Shown: positions 1 to 15,200 of the stretch, piece by piece | Layout: each line of letters starts with the position of its first letter | Numbering within the stretch: position 1 is the stretch's first letter | Translations under genes and position numbers: made by a program | NCBI RefSeq assembly: GCF_030463565.1 | Contig: NC_134654.1 | Coordinates: 17,747,702 to 17,811,701 of the forward strand | Length of the DNA stretch: 64,000 nt | Direction of reading: 5' to 3' | Origin: Pelecanus crispus | Taxonomy: Eukaryota; Chordata; Aves; Pelecaniformes; Pelecanidae | The notes under the pieces: generated by a model | The model's input: the letters and a program-made list of their open reading frames with translations, nothing else | Database searches by the model: none | Told to the model about the DNA's origin: nothing

Positions 1-140
1 TGCAGCAGGCTGTCCTCGCTCATCTCCAGGGTATGGATGCAGCACACTGGAGTCTGAGCCCCAGTTTGTGATTAACTCTGGAGCATAATGAGGACTGTGA
101 TCAGAATCATTTTATCAGGTCACTCACTGCTGGGCGCTGA

Positions 141-215
141 AGGTTCAAATCACCGCATCTCACTTTACTTCTGTTTCCCCATCTATGGAATTTGGATAAT
201 GGGCTTAAATACACA
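141..215 (+). mobile_element. Possible MIR-like SINE relic
   Basis: GGTTCAAATC resembles a tRNA B box and is followed by CTGTTTCCCCATCTATGGAA, close to the core of MIR-type SINEs (a TTTCCCCATCTGT-like phrase). The internal part between them is shorter than usual. Identification is by eye on a very old repeat. Confidence 0.35.
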
Positions 216-3200
216 AGGTACTTTGAGACTTTTTCACAGCAACGCTACCAGAACCACCTCTCAAGGTCTGACCTTGCTTGCAAGGAGTTTTGGGTCTTGG
301 TTCATACCATGTGTTGTTAAAGCTTTCTAGCTACTATTTTCTCCACTGTTTTAGCAGGAATGGAAGGTCAGATGTATGTGGCAGCTGAAGAGGTTGCAGA
401 GGCCAGTGCTGGCTCTTCAAAAACTGTATTTTTCAAGACTGTCCTGCTGCCACTCTGCAAGAAGCACTGCCTATTTTTGGCAACGCTCCTCATTGCGCTC
501 AGCAATCTGAGCTGCAGAGAGATGGTGCCCTGAAGGGCTTCATCGTGTGATGCTCGCTGGGGGTTTCGTGTGCTGCTTGCTCGTGGCTGGGGTTATATGT
601 TTGCATTTATGGATCTGTTGTGATACTTTGAATAGCAGCTTGGTGGAGGGTTAACACTGACTTCTGTGGGAGTAAAACTCCCAGGTCTGTGATATGAAAA
701 AGATGTGTGGGCAGAAAGGTGGGGCTGATAATGTCTAGATGCCATGGGAGTCTCTGCAGGTGGATGGTATACAGTGCCTTGTAGGATCAGGCTTCTAGGA
801 TCCAGGAGGATTTAACTTTTGCACCTTAGAGCCTTAAAGGCAGGAAAAATAACCCTGATGAGCAATGGGCTGAAAGCCTGGCATGCTCTACTGTGCTCAC
901 TGTGACACGCGTCTCCGAGGGTGTGCCTCCAAAACGTTGCCAGAGATTTAGATCTCGCCTCAAACTATTTTTCATCAGGTCTGATCTCTGGCCTGCTCTC
1001 CAAGCTGCTTAAGTGGAACAATAAACTCCATTCCTATGGCTTGTCTCACACTGCCTCGTTATGTGCCAGCTCATCAGGTTTCCCACGCGGCGCCCGCAGG
1101 CTTGTTGCAAGCTCCGAGGTCGGTGCCGCCTTCCTTGCTTGTGCATCCCTGCCCAAGCAGTGAGTGCCTCTGCTGCATCAGCAATGGCATTTTGATTCCT
1201 CCCCTGCAGATGCAGAGTCTGGAAAAGCTTAGTACACCAGCCCTGTTTGGATTTCCTGAACTGCTCGGGCCTGTGCTCTGCATCAAGTTGTAAGCTCTGA
1301 GTGCAGGAAAACTGTCTGGGTGGGTCACAGATATTATTTGCAGGCCGTGGATACTGAGGGGTAGCTTGGAAATGCAGTTCCACCCCCAAAACCCATTTGC
1401 TCCAATGAAACCAACTCTTCTACAGGGATTTTGCCGAGTTCCCGCTTGTATTTGGGTTCAAGGCTCATCTGGATATCGTAGCATGGATGGGGATCATGGG
1501 AAGGAGAGCCCAAATGCTGTAATTCCCGTCTTTCCAGGATGATCATTCTTCTGTTTCTTCTCTCTCCCTGTCCTCCCTATCTCCATCTTTCAGCTGAGCT
1601 GCTTGTTAGCACAGCGAGGAGAGGAGCAAAGCTTAAAGGCTGGATTAGATTCCCCTGGCTCAAATGTAAGGGTGAATCCCTATGCCTCATTCTCACAAAA
1701 CTCCAAGGATAGCCACCTTTAGTCCCTGTCTTCAGTGGGTGGCATCTGCTTCTTCGAGTCCAACCTTACTCCTCCAGTGGAAATTTTGGGTGTGCAATTT
1801 GGGCTGAACAAGGGATTTTTCCACTTTGCTCGTAATGGAAATTTCTTACTAGCTAAATGAAACTGTTAGATGCTTTTTTAAAAAGTTTTCTTAATGCACA
1901 GTAGATGCTTTCTTAAAGGTGTTACAGTTTCTTGTTATAAATCTGAAAACCACAAACTGATTTTGGGTTGGTTTTGACCACAGATTTTCAGTTTTTAAAT
2001 AGATAAATAAAAGACCTCTTCCCAATGAGCCAGGGGAATGAGAGCTAGACTTTCTCTTAGATCTTTAGCTGTGCTGGTATGAGACTCTGCATTATCTGTT
2101 TAGGAAGAATAGCATTGAAAATAAGTAATACCTCCTCTAGAAAATGCGGATTATCTGTTGAGCTGAAGGAGCACAGGCTGTGAGGTTGTTCTAGAACTGC
2201 AGTCCTGGCTTAGGGGAAAGCTCCCACTCCAGTACTATTGCCTCCCCCTCCCCCCAAATAGTGATGATTAGGGTAATGTATGAGCAGGTTCAGCTGAAGA
2301 TTTGTGGCAAGCCTTGTTCGGAGGAGTGCATGTATGGCTGTCCAGGGCAGAGCTACAGAATGGTCTGCCTACCCCATAGTCCTTTCCTTTCACAGCAGAT
2401 ATAACATTTGCTCTCCTGGGAGCGGAGAAGGTGGATTCTGCTGTAGTGGCAAAGCTAGGGATGAAGAGACTGATTTGGTACAATGCAGCAGCATCCTCTG
2501 AGATGGGGTGTGCTGGTGGGACTGCTGTGGGCTGAGCAGGTACCAGTCCCTCGCTCCCTGCAGTGTGCGGAACTGGGGAGCTGCTGCAGGGGGCTGGAGC
2601 TTAAACTGATGATGGGGTTTGGAGGTTAAAAACACCAGTGGGGAGAGGGAGGAGGCCATCAGATCGCTCAGTCCTGGTCTGCAGAGGTGGGTCCAGCTGC
2701 CCTCGTGGGGAACTACAGTCCCACCTCTCCCCATCTGCCTCTGTGGTCTCTGTTTGACTGCACTGACTGCATGCCAGGGGCTAGTGCGGACTGCACATGC
2801 AGGAAGAAGAGTGATGGCAGTTACATTTTAGCCCATGGTCCTCTCCATAAGACAGATTACTCTCTACAGTCATCAGGAGCCAGACCTGTTGCTCTCCAAA
2901 CACAATTCCTTAAATTCCAGTGAGATGCCAAAGCTGTGATGGAGCATAGCCAAAAAGGCAGCACCTGGGAAAAGTCTTTTGATTTGCAATCAGGCTTGAC
3001 AATTCTTGCAGGACTCCTACTTTGGGCAGGAGGAGTGGTTGTGCCCAGACCTCACACAAGGACCTGCCAGCGTCTTGGTAGGGTGCATGGAAGGCTGCTC
3101 TGTTGAAGCTCTTCTGTGGTCAAAAGATTTCCCCCCTTAGTGCTGGCATCCTGGGCTCACTTTTAGCAGCCTCAGTAGATAGATGGCATTCCAGCTACCC

Positions 3201-6200
3201 ACAGAAATTATGTCACCTAAGGGCAGCCAGAAGACTGGGGAATTTTTAAATAAGTCATGTGCCTGTCTGCTGTTGCATCTTACACTTAATGCTGCAGAGC
3301 AGAAAAGAGCTTGTCATATGTTACTTCTGTGCAAGATGCTTTGTCCCTTCGTGGTCTTCTCCTAAGGCTGCTTGCTCTTGTTTGTTTGACTGTGTTGGAC
3401 CTCCAAGAGTCTATGAAATACTTCAAAAAGAGCAAATAGTGATCTTGCCTGCAAAATTCAGCAGAGGTAGCAAGACATCCAGGCCCTTCTTAGAAGTTGC
3501 TGTCTGAAGGCATGCTGGGGGGTTTAAAGGGAACAGATCCTGCCGCTCTCAATCTACAACCCTGCCCTATGAGCTCAGTAAATTCATCAAAACATGGTAT
3601 AAACTCTGCTGGCGACCTGCCAGCCCTGTGTGTGTGGCTGCGGTAGCAGAGCCTGTTTGCACCAGGATCTCTTTGCATTTCTGCACCAAGGCAGTGAACC
3701 CTCTGTGTCTGCACTGCTTCCAGCAGCCGTGAGCAGCAGCAGCCACTGCTAGGAATGACCTGGACTGAGAATTTCTTCTCTCAAAGGGGTCATACTTGAA
3801 TTTGGGGTGCTTATAGCAGGGTGACAGCCAAAGCAAGCCCTGCGCTGATGCTCACCATGTCACTCCTTCTAACTATGCTTGGATCCATCAGCACATTTCC
3901 TGGAAGACGCTCTAGCAATTAAATTGCTATTGATCTCTCAGAGCTGGAAGCAGGGTCTGCTATTAGCTGACGCTGTTAGCAGGGCCGTGGGGAGCTCAGC
4001 ATGTTTGAGCTGAAAAATATGCTAAGGAACAGAAACTCTCTGTGGCTGCCCCAGCCGTTCTGGGCTGCTGGCCAGGCTCCTTTGGATGGATTAATGGCAA
4101 AGTACAATGACGATAACGAGAGCTATCGTTTCCAATGGAGAGCTAATCCACAGCGAGCAGGGCTCTAGACTTGCTGATTCACTCTGTAATGAATAAACAG
4201 GGATGCTTTGCACACGCTCCCGTGTCTAGACGAAGCGGGGTGCGCAGGGAAAGGTGCTGCTGTGAAAAGCTGGACAGTTTGTGGACGTGTGTCCACAAAC
4301 ATGTGACGTGTGTCGGCACTTCCACTGGCAGCAATCCTCCCTGGAGGATCTGATAACGTAATGATGCAGAAGTGGTAGGGTGAGCCTCTGTAAAAACCTG
4401 GGTGATGCAGGAGTTAGAGGAGACTCGTAACGGTGGCCTTGAAGCCAGGTAACAGCAGTTGTGATGTTTTGCCCGTCTGCACAACAGTGTGATTGGAAAC
4501 TACTGTTCACTTGGCAAGTGGGAGCGAGCAGAGGTCGCGTCGCTTCCCAGGGAGCGGAGGTTATTCCTTGCTTTGATTGTTATGGGAAAGGCTTGCAGAA
4601 TCCGGTGTGCGATGCTCCGTTTTCCACAGGCCATGCAGAACAGCTCTAGGTCTCGCTTGCCTTTGTGCTGACTTTAACCTTAAACAGGTCCATTTACCAA
4701 GCTGCTGAAGACCCATCAGCTTCCCATTCACCCTCCTGCTTTGCTGTCTGCAGGTGGGCTGGCCCAGGGCTGAGCGCAGAGCTGGCAGCAGTTCCTTCAG
4801 CCAGTGATTGAGAGGTGGTATTTGAAGTAAGTGGAGAGCAAGTCTTCACGCAGAAGTGAACTTCACTCCAAAATTTGGCCAGACCCTTTGCTTCCAGCAC
4901 TGCAAATGAGGCAGATCAATTATTCTGAAACAGAAGGTAAAAATTATGGGTTTGATCCTTTGAATATAGCTCCCCTGGCTTTGTTCCAGCCTCTCCGTTT
5001 GCAGTGCAGCTGATGTGCTCCATGCTGTGGACTCCCTTCAGGATTAAAAGCATGCTGCTGTAGGGCCCGGAGCAAGGGGGTTGTGGCTGATGTATTTGTT
5101 CGGTGTCAAACCCCCTTGGACCTGACCCTGCAGCCTGGCTCACATTAAGACTGAGCTCCCCCATCCCCATGGGTTGGGCTGGGCTCTGCTTGGTTGGTTC
5201 ACGTGGAGAACTAGGGATATCCCAGGCTGGGGACATCAAGGTTGCTGCGTGTTAATGCTCTTGAGATGTTGGCTCTACAGTCAGTAAACCCCAGCTGTAG
5301 CCTTGTAAAACTGAGAAAAGACCAGAGGGGGGTGGAGGAAGAGCCTGTGGTTAAGGACAGGACAGAATAGGAAAAACTGTTTAACCCTTTCTTGATTGAA
5401 TTGGCTTGCGAAAGCAGCTCGGTTGTTCCCTGGTCTTAGGCTGGCATGAACGAACCTTGTTAAAGAAAGCAAAGAGACAATGAGGCTGAGGGGTATCTAA
5501 TAAAAGATGAAAGAGCAGAGACAAACCATGTCTCCACAGGGGAAAGCCCTCAATTTCTTGAGGCTGACAGCATCTCTCGGGGCTCAGGGCAGCAGCAGGT
5601 GAGGGCTGCACAGGAGGGTGAGCTCCTGCACTTGGAGCTCGGCTTTTCAGAGCCTGAGACTTGCAAACACAGGGACTGGAGGAGACACTTGGCATCATTG
5701 GGCTTTCATGGCTCATGTACTGGGGTGATCTGGGTAGTGACCCATATGGTGGAGGTTGGTGTGGGGCTAAGCCCCAGACCGGCTCGGTGGTCAGCCTCTG
5801 CCTGTGTACCTGGGATCAACAGGGGGCCAAGCAATAGGTGGAATTTAAGATGTATGTATTTAATTTTTAATTATCTTTTATTACTTTTCTCCCCCCCAAA
5901 AGAAACTAATTTCATTTGATCTGTCTTCAAGGTCAAGATGTGCAGGCTGTGCTATCGAACAGACACCTGGCAGGAGCTATGCAAAGTTTCCTTTCGGTGC
6001 CCCAAGACGCACCAAGTAAATGCATACGGGAAATGCTCATTTCTGAGAGGCACAGCCGCTCTCGGTGCCTCTCCTGTTTATCTGCCAGCATTTACACTGC
6101 CTTTGTAGCTGTGGGGATTTTTTTCCAAGGTGTGGAAAGAAGGCCACATCCTACAGGGTGCAGCTGCCCCAGCAGCAGGATGGGGCTCCAGGACTGCCGG

Positions 6201-9200
6201 ATCTGGCCTTGCTGAGATGGGTGGTGCGAAGCGGGGGCTGTCATGCCTCTCTCTGCCTGCTCTTTCCTTTGGCCAATGCTGCACAACAGTGTAACGCTAG
6301 TGGGAGGGTTGGGATGTGAGGAGCATCTGGGGATCAGAAATACATCAGTTCAGCGCAATACCTGTAAAGGTTTGTGATACATAAAGCTGGTATTAAATTC
6401 ATTGCAACAGCTCAGCTACTCCTGTAAGCCTCAGTTTCTCCCACCTGTGCCCCTATTGCTCCAGGCAGGAGTACAGCAATGGGCTCTCCCGGACAGCCCC
6501 TAACGCTGTGCTGTGGTCCCACTCCTGCCTGGTCACATCCCTGAGTTCTTTTCTCTCTTGCAGTTTTCTGCTGCTCTCCCAGCTGGTCCTTCACTATTTC
6601 TCTTTTGTTTTCACACAGGTCCCTCCATCCCACTACCCTGAGGCTCACCCAAGCCTGTGCTCATGCTCCCGCAGCTCTGCAGGTGCTGGTGACACTCCTG
6701 GGAGCAGCTCAGTGACAGTTTTGAGTGCTAAGATGTCCCGTGTGCTGTGTTCCCCAGGCACTGCACCCCAGGACAGGGACTTGGGACTACATAGGAGGAG
6801 ATTTTCCCCAACTACTGTATTTCCCGACAACTCAGTTTTTTTCCTGCAGCAAGACAGGCTGAGACTGGTACAAGTTTTCTGACAGAGCAGCAGAGCTGAG
6901 AAATAGAGAGGGAGCCCTGCCTGGGCGGGACGGTCCCACAGTGAACTTCTGCCCCCGATCCCACCACAGGGAGGAGAAACCTTTCCTCAAAGTTATGTCA
7001 GAAGAGGGATGTGCTGAGGAGAAGTTTCACTTCTTCAAACAGCTGGGTTTTGGACAATTTCCAAATGAGTTCTGGTGATGAATAAGCATTTTTGCCCTGG
7101 AAAACTCTTCCTCCCCCTCCCTCTAGCAGCGCAGTCCTCCAAGACTAATGTCTGCATTGCCCAAATTCCAGGCAAGCCACCTCGCCTTCCCTCCCCATCC
7201 CTTCAGTGCACCACTGCCTGGGGCTGACACAGCTTTTGTTGGGGACAGACAGACGTCTTCCAGGGGCTATGGGGACCTCATCCCAGGCAGAAGGATGTTC
7301 TGCAAGCTCCCAGCCAAAAGCCACTGCATGTTTTCTAACATTTCTCTTGGTGCGGTTGCACCTCTGTTCTGGTGGCTGGTGACCAGCTGGGGTCATGCTG
7401 AGTTCAGCTTCTTTTATAATTTGACTGAGGTCATCTTAGATGGGGTTGTGTCACCTGCTCCTTTCCTTTGTGGCAAACCAGGGGTTTCCCACTGATGTTG
7501 GTGAGGGTGTGGGTATCCCAACAGCATCAAGACCAGTATCTCCTGCCCAGGGCTTTTCCCTGACCCTCCAGGATGACTTGAATACCTCTCCCATGTGCAA
7601 CCTCTGTCCATTAAGGAGGAATTTCTCTGCCTCCCGTTTGCAGCATCCCACTCTGCTGTTGTCCAGGCATGACACCAATGTACTTGCAGAAACTTTGCTA
7701 GGGCTGGTTGGTTTGTAAGGTTGTTGGTGTTTCCCAGGCCTTTCAGGTTCCAGCTCTCTGCCTTTCCTCCCATCTCTTTCACTTTTGCCTCTTTGTCTTT
7801 ATAATTTTTTTTGTTGTTGTTTTGCATCTGAGGTCTAAAAGGGTGACTCCTAGCTGAGGAAAGCTTGCAAGGACATAATCCAGGCCTTTAGAAAAAGCAG
7901 TCATTAAACATCTACATGCAGCTTCCCTTAAAAGATGTAGTGAGCATTGTGTTAAGAGGCAGGATAAAGCAGAATATCCATAGAGCAATATAGCTCTAAT
8001 CATACAGAGGTTAAAAATGGGCAGGAAAACACTCCCAGAGAGTCAGTCCCTGCTGCAAGTCCCAGCAGATAATTGCTTTTTTGCGGCATGCCTTCAGCAT
8101 TAATGTTAAGGGATATTTTGGACTGAGAACTGGGAACCGATCCCAGCGTGCCGTAGCCTTCATGAGAACTCCTGGCAAGCGCTTGCTCTTCTTGAACACA
8201 AAATATTTGCAAGTCCCGCTGAGCTGCCTTCCCGCGGGGAGCAGCGTTGAGGACACTGGGCTGTGTCCGTGGATACGTCCCTCTCCGCTGGGCTGGACAG
8301 GGCTCTACAAGTACCCAGCCCACACAGTTCATTCACTATAGGGTCACGGAGCCAAATGCCAGAGGTTTTCTCTCTGAAACGCAATCTCCTTATGAAATGT
8401 GGTTTGTGCGATGGGGGATTGGTTTTCCTGCCGTAACGTGCTAAATGGCAGTGGGCTGGGGAGCAGGCTATGAACAGAGGAGGAAAAGGGGCGAATGGCA
8501 TGGACTTTACCAAGTGTCTTCTCTGCCCTTGCGCTGGCTGAGGTCCTGCTTTCATGAAGAGATTTCTGTGCCAAACACTCTGGATTCTCACTTTGTATTA
8601 ATTTGAAAGTAAAATGTGTGTGTAAATCTCTAAAACAGGCTCCTTAGTGCCTAAATCCCTCTGAAAGTGGGTCTGGGGTTCCTCTGTCACCGGTGGGGTG
8701 ACTTATCTTCCTTTCCTTTGGCTGTCTGCAAGTCTTGGGTGGCTCTGCAGAGAGGGGGAGCGTGGGCGCCTCTGCTCCGAGGCAGGTAAAAATGACTCAT
8801 CTTTGGAAGGGGTTGAAGCTGGAGATGAATGCCCCCCTTGGACGCTGTTTTTTTTTAATCTGATCTGAAACAAGGAACCCAGTTTTGGCCAGTGGTTGGA
8901 TGCAAACACAGGCTGTTTCAGGAGCTGTCCTCGAGAGCGTCCCCGATTTTGCTCAGTGGAAAATTCATTAGTGACATGTTTGATGAATGAGGCTCTGTCA
9001 TGACACAAACGTTTCAGAAACCAGCAAAGGCCCGTTGGGTTATATAGGATTTTGTGACGCTACATAAACACCCAGTGAGCAAGCTGGTGGGTGGTGCTGG
9101 TGGTGTGTAGCTGCTGAGCGTGGCTCTGCGTAGCCTTTGCTGGTTTTCCTGTTACCCTTTTAGACTTCCTGAGGCGCTCGTTGCTGTGGCAGCAAGGGTA

Positions 9201-12200
9201 GTTTGGGCTGCAGAGTTTGTGAATGAGCACTTTGGTAAGGAACGGGAGGGCAGGAGAGCCCGGGCTGGCCGTGCACACGTAGTGTGGGCAGGTGTTGTGC
9301 TGCCTCCGACCGCAGCCTCCCCGCTGTTCCCATCCCAGGCTGTTCCCGAGCAGCTTTTCCGATGGAGGGGGTGGGGTGGGGGGTGTCTGTCCAGTTTGTT
9401 TCTCACTTTGGGCTTTGACCTCATGCCTCCAGTTTTGCTTTCAGATTCCACCCAACTTGGATAAATCTTTTTTCCAGGATTTTTTTCCCCAAAGTTTCCT
9501 CAAGTTAAGCCAAACAGAATCTGGCGTCTGAATTCTTTACTTTCCCGAACAATTAGTTTCATATTGACTTAAGCGCAAATATGCTCTCTGCAATCCAATG
9601 TAAAGACCTGTGGAGCCAACAGCTCCTTCAAAGTGCTTTGCGGTGTTATAATGAAGGGCTAGACCCTGCCGCTTGCCCCAATACTTGTGAGCAGCTACGC
9701 AAGTGCATGATCCTGACGCTACTGAACACCAGCCCAGTGTCAGAATAGGTTATCAAGGCTCCTTGTGTAATGGCACTCATCGGCTGAGCGAAGCTGACAC
9801 ATCAACTGGAACAGAGCATGAGCAATGAAGCTTCTTTCCCTCGAGGCAGTGGGCTCTGCGTTGCGCTGGGGGCTGCTCAGGGCTGTGTCAGCCTGGTTTG
9901 CTGATGGCAGGTTTGTGTTTCTGTACTTGGCTGCTCCCAGCATTCGCCTCTGGCCCTGGCAGCGCTGAGTATGCTAGTCACATTACCCCGACCTTCTCAT
10001 GTTACAGGGCTTTTTTTCACTGGAAGCTATAAAAAGCCTATAGTGAAATTAAAACCACAGTGTAGCTCCTGACTTTGCTGGAGGGATGTTTCCTTTCCTT
10101 TTCCTTTATAAATGGAGCGGAGGATGGGGAGAAGGGATGTGTGTGGCAGTGCAAGGAGTCTGCGTGCGTGTATCAGAGGGAACGCAGCCTGTTGGGGCTG
10201 TATCTGTCCATCCATGTTTGACTCCTACTTTCTCACGACCAATTCCCCAGGGAACCATGTCTCCTTACTTAGCAAAGTGCCTGAAGTTAGGTGAGACAAA
10301 TCCGGACCACTGAGTCATTTAAGACCAAACTTCAAGTGTCGCATAAGCAGAGACCCTCAGAGGTACTCCTGGGTTGATACTCTCTAACCGTGCTTCCCTG
10401 GGCATGAGGCATTGCTGGTCCAGATTTGACTGCATCTGCAGCATATTTATGGGCAGAAGGGGCCCCTGCCTCTGCAGGATGGTTTGTCACAACTTCTGCG
10501 CAGCTTCTGATGCCTCCCTCTTTCCCTTCGCCTCTGCTGATGTTTGTCTGTTGCAGAGGTATGTGCAGATGCACATGTTCATGTGTTGTGGACCAGCTCC
10601 AGGAAGGCAATGCAGAGCCCTCAGGACTCCCCAGCCCCACTGGCTGTGAGAGCCCCCTGCCATCTCAGGATGGCCCGGGTGAGCTGGAGTGGGGACAGCA
10701 GGCACACTATGAACAAGGCAGAGCGTGTAAGGAAGAGGGAGGGTGCAGAGTGAGGTCCATTGGTGGAAATAGCAATGAAGAATATAGAAATATGTGTCGT
10801 GTCTTCCAAGGAATGGTGGGATGCCTTGCTGAGTCCCATGAATTCCCATGAATTTAAATTAGTGGTGTCTTGGAAATAGGCCAAAAAAAGGTGAAGTTGA
10901 ATTGCTGAAAAAGTTTACTAGGGGTTTTTTTTTTTTTTTTTTACCCTTTTGGAAAATGTAAATTTCTTGAAATTTCTCTGACCTGGAAACATTTTTGTCC
11001 AGGTTTCTGAGTTTCAGAGTAAACTGTCAGAGAGGGAGAGATGGACACCCAGACTGGCCTTGGGACAGGAGCTGTGCCCAGGCATACCCAGCTCTGTGTC
11101 CTTTGAGCTGAGTTCTGCTGTGCCCACCTTCATGATGTGTCCACATTGCCTAAGGGCTGTTCCTGGGAGGGATGGTGAGAAGGCCTGAAAAGGGTGAAAG
11201 AAGTCCCAGATTTCACCAAAAAAGCCCTGGAATAAAAGCAAGCCTGGGAACCTCATTTTGTTCCCACAAATTACTGTTTCCCAAGCTGTTGGAGCTGCAA
11301 TGCCATGAGATGACCAGGCTCAGGAGGGAAGGACTGTGGATCCAGCTGGTCTACAGTGCTGGGGGAAGATGGGGATTGTCCAAGTCGGAGAGTCTCCTGG
11401 AGCTGCCTGGCTGCTTTGTGGGTAATGCCGTGCCCCAAGGGATGCCGTAGCATCCTCTCATCTGCTTGTTATCTCAGCTCTTGTTTCTCCCTGGGCTGGC
11501 AGGACATGGAGGTGCTATGCTGGGAGATTTTTCTCATTTCTCCTTTGTAGACCCTCTTTGCTACCTCCTTTGCTCCTGTGACCTCTTGGTGGTGGCATGT
11601 GTCCCTCTGCTCACCCGCTCCCCAGAGCACGCTGTACTTTGCTTGCACCTGTTGTTCCAGCTGTGTCCTGCCAGCACAACCCAAGGCACAGCTTCATGAA
11701 TCACCACCCAGCTCGTTGTGTGGAATGCATCTGTCGCAGGGAGACGTGACCTTTGAGGAGGCTTTGTGGGTGGGCAGCAATGCCCTGTGGGGAATGGCAT
11801 GCCCTGCTGACGCTCCGGCATGCGCTGTGCCTTCTGGCTTCAAACCCCTGGACACCACCGGGAACCCTTGCTGCTCCTGGCTTCTCTGTTCCTGTTGCTG
11901 CAAGCATGGCAGAGGGAAACCTCATGTCTGGCAACACAGGATTTATCTGTGCATCCTGCACGGGGCCAGGGCCAGCTGGGGTGAGAGATTATGGTGCAAG
12001 TTGTCTGCTGGGAAATGCAGAATGCTGCGCATCTTGTATGTTTCTGCACAGGCGTTTCACTCAAAAATAATTTCCAGCCTTGCTAAGCCACGTATCTCCT
12101 TCCCACAGAAAGCTAGAAGTCTGCAGTGGAGATCTTGTGACAGTAATTTGCCTCCAGCTGTGGCCTTGGTTACATCCTCTGACCACCACCAGCGGTAGCC

Positions 12201-15200
12201 TAGGCACGTAGTGCCATTGCTTGCTCCCGCATGAACCTGCCTTCATGCCTGTCTCCTCTGTTAGCAAATGCCACCACGGGCTGGAGGCCATCGGTCTAAA
12301 ATCAGTCCCTAAAACAGAGGGCATGTGGAAAATTGAGGTGACAATCAAATGGAAAAGATAGCAACTAAATGTTCAAGAAATACGGGTACCACTTGATATA
12401 GCTGGACCATACAGCAACACGCTGCATAGGACTGACTGGGCTTCCAGCTGGAAAACCTGGGTAATGCATGGAATACAATAATTTATTTAGGCAATAAATA
12501 CTGGTTTGTCGAGATGTACATCTGGAACAGGGTGGATGCTCTCCACCCTTTTACTCCTTTTCTCTTTGAGAGCCTGAATCAATACAGGCCGTGCCCTCAT
12601 CAGCTTGCAGGTAGCCCCTCATTTGTGCATCTGCTCTTGAAGCCAAAGGCTTCAAAGGCTGGTTCCACGCAAGCTGAGCCCCTGGTTTGCAATAATGGCA
12701 GTGTAACAGCTGTTATAAAATACAGTATACCTGCACTCATGTTCATGTATTTGATTTTTCTACTTCTAAAGAAGGTGAGAAGTGAATCACAAGCACTATG
12801 AAAGCTCTTGTTGCTTGGTGAGCTTGGAGATAGTGGAAGGTGTAACATGAATGCAGACGTGTGGTTCTTGATCGTAACGGCAGAACTGTGTGGACACAGC
12901 TCTTGGTAAAGTCTGGGGTGAAAGTGAAAGATACTTAAAATTAAGTATCAGTGCTTTTCATCAGCAATTTAAATTTTGGAAAGGGTCTCTCTTTTCAGTA
13001 GTCTGAAGGTAAGGACATTGTCTTCAGTGTTGTGGGATTTCCAGTGGGCAGATTGTGCTTCTGGGGCCATTCTTGGTGCTGGAGAAATCCAACCTTCTCT
13101 GAACTGTGCTTTTTCTTTCCATCCCATCACTTTTGGGCTCTGTTTTTGTTTAGGACCTGGGTGATCTGGGGAAGGGGTGTGTAGATGGGCAGAGAGAGAG
13201 GAGCTGAAGGACAGGGACAGAGCCTCAGAAGTTGAGACCCACTTATTTGTGTCTTTTCACTTGTGGCATCCAAGGCCTTGTTGTCCTACTATGCTTCACT
13301 AAACCTTTTCATCTGGTTTCTCTTTCTTTTTTCCTATAAAAAATTTTGAGGGGATCAGCTGGAAATATCGCAGTATGGTATGGGGGGTCTGGAGAAGTCA
13401 CCAGATGCTTCAGGGGAGCTCCAAGTGGCAGATGTTTTGAGAGCCATTACTGAACCACTTCCTCAGCGTGGAGCTAGGGGGAGGTACCGTCTTTCAGATG
13501 AGATAAAATCAAAGTCCTTGTGACCCTTAAAAATTCCAAGATGCTTTTTGCAAGAATAGAGATGTTAAGACCATTTTTATGGCGTAATGTTTGTACACCT
13601 TCCTAGTAATTGTGGTCCCAAGCTATTGGTGTCCTGTAGCATTATAGCATCTGCTACTTCTTCCCTAGAGATATCTGTGCTTTCTTTAGCATTGTGTGAT
13701 TGTTGCAGGAGAGGTACTATATTCAGTATCTTTCAAGCAATTGAGGAACCTGTGGGATGAGAGGCATTAATTATGTAAATGACAGCAGTGGGGGATTTTC
13801 ACGGACAGGAGCAAGTGATTCACTGAGGAGTTCCCTTCTATATTGCTCACACATGCTGCTCTAGTTCCTGCTCTGGCTTCCTTATGTCAAGTGAAAGGGT
13901 TGGTCTGACAGAGAGGTTTGAAAAAAATCCATCTTAGGGGGGACTCCCACACTGGTGCAGGATGGAGACGTCATACCTGCCACTGTGCGCCATGCCCAGC
14001 CTGGCTGGCAGGGAAGGTGCATTGTGGTGGCCAGTGCTGCCTGTAGACTACTCTCCTGATCCTGTTGTGGCCCTCCAAGCAGATAAGGGCAAACAGATGC
14101 AGAAATAAGATTATCTTCTTGGCGCAAAACATGCTGCGACTCTGGGATCCCTCTAGAAATGCAAAATCTTTTGCTTTTGCCTCAGTGCAGTTTCATTTTA
14201 ATCTCTGCAGGAGAACAAGTGATTAAAACCATTAGCATAAAGCAATTAGAAGATGTTGCCATGAACTCTGGAAGAACCAACACTTAATACATTAGTCCCA
14301 TTGTCCCTCTGTTGCAATGAAAGCATCTCCCACCTGGTGTTGTACTGCTGTCGTAACATTTGAACCACAGCCAGTCTCACCACCTTGCTCTTGCAGACAG
14401 CTAGTTTTGATGCGTGGGGGTTTCTTTGCAAGCACGGATATGTGAGGAAGTCACTCGAGCGTGCAGGCAGTGGGAAATAGACCACGAGCTCCCGTGGGGG
14501 CTGCATGGGTGTGGGACACACTGGGCTGGAGCATCGATGCTGGAGGGGAGCCGCTGTAAGCGATGGGAGATGTGGCCACAGCACGCTTGGCTGAGCGGGG
14601 AGGGCAGCCCTGAAGACCTGGACTCGATCTGCAGTCACCTTGGGACTCCCCCATCCTGGTATATTGTTGTTGTTTCCCCCTGGTAAAACTCATTTTCCTC
14701 CAGAAACCTGCATTTCACCATGCATGTGTTTTTAATCACATGCACATGATGAAGAAAACAACCAGAGGTGCTATGTGTTACAGCCTAATTCATGGACCCT
14801 TTTTTTTTTCTGTAGGGCTGCTGCTCCACACCTAAGGCTTCTTGGCTTTGATTTTCTCTTTCATGAATCGGGTCTCAGGGGAGGAAACTGTTGGATAATA
14901 CAACGATTTGTTTTGGCAGTTGCCTGCAGGTGCCGGCCCTCCAGCCTTCCTGAATATGTACTCAGATGTGAACTGCTCAGCCCAAAGGGCCGGCAGGGCC
15001 TTGATCTTTAACCTTAATAAAAAGCCAGTCGAAATAACAATAAGCAAAAGAACCAGCTTGCTGGTGTTTGCTGTGCTCTGCCAGCTCCAAAATGCAGACA
15101 GAGGCCAGCACCGAGCCGCCTCCTCTGAGGAAGACCTTGTCTCCAAAGTTGGGGTTCCTCAAGTCTTGAGGTCTACCACTGCCTAACCCCACAGCCAGGA

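Noticed and set aside
1009-1389. 126-codon minus-strand ORF as a possible gene
   Set aside because: Overlapping ORFs of similar length exist in other frames, and there is no recognisable domain or conservation-like pattern.
10925-10942. T run as the tail of a minus-strand processed pseudogene
   Set aside because: No gene-like sequence to its right on the minus strand and no target duplication could be found.
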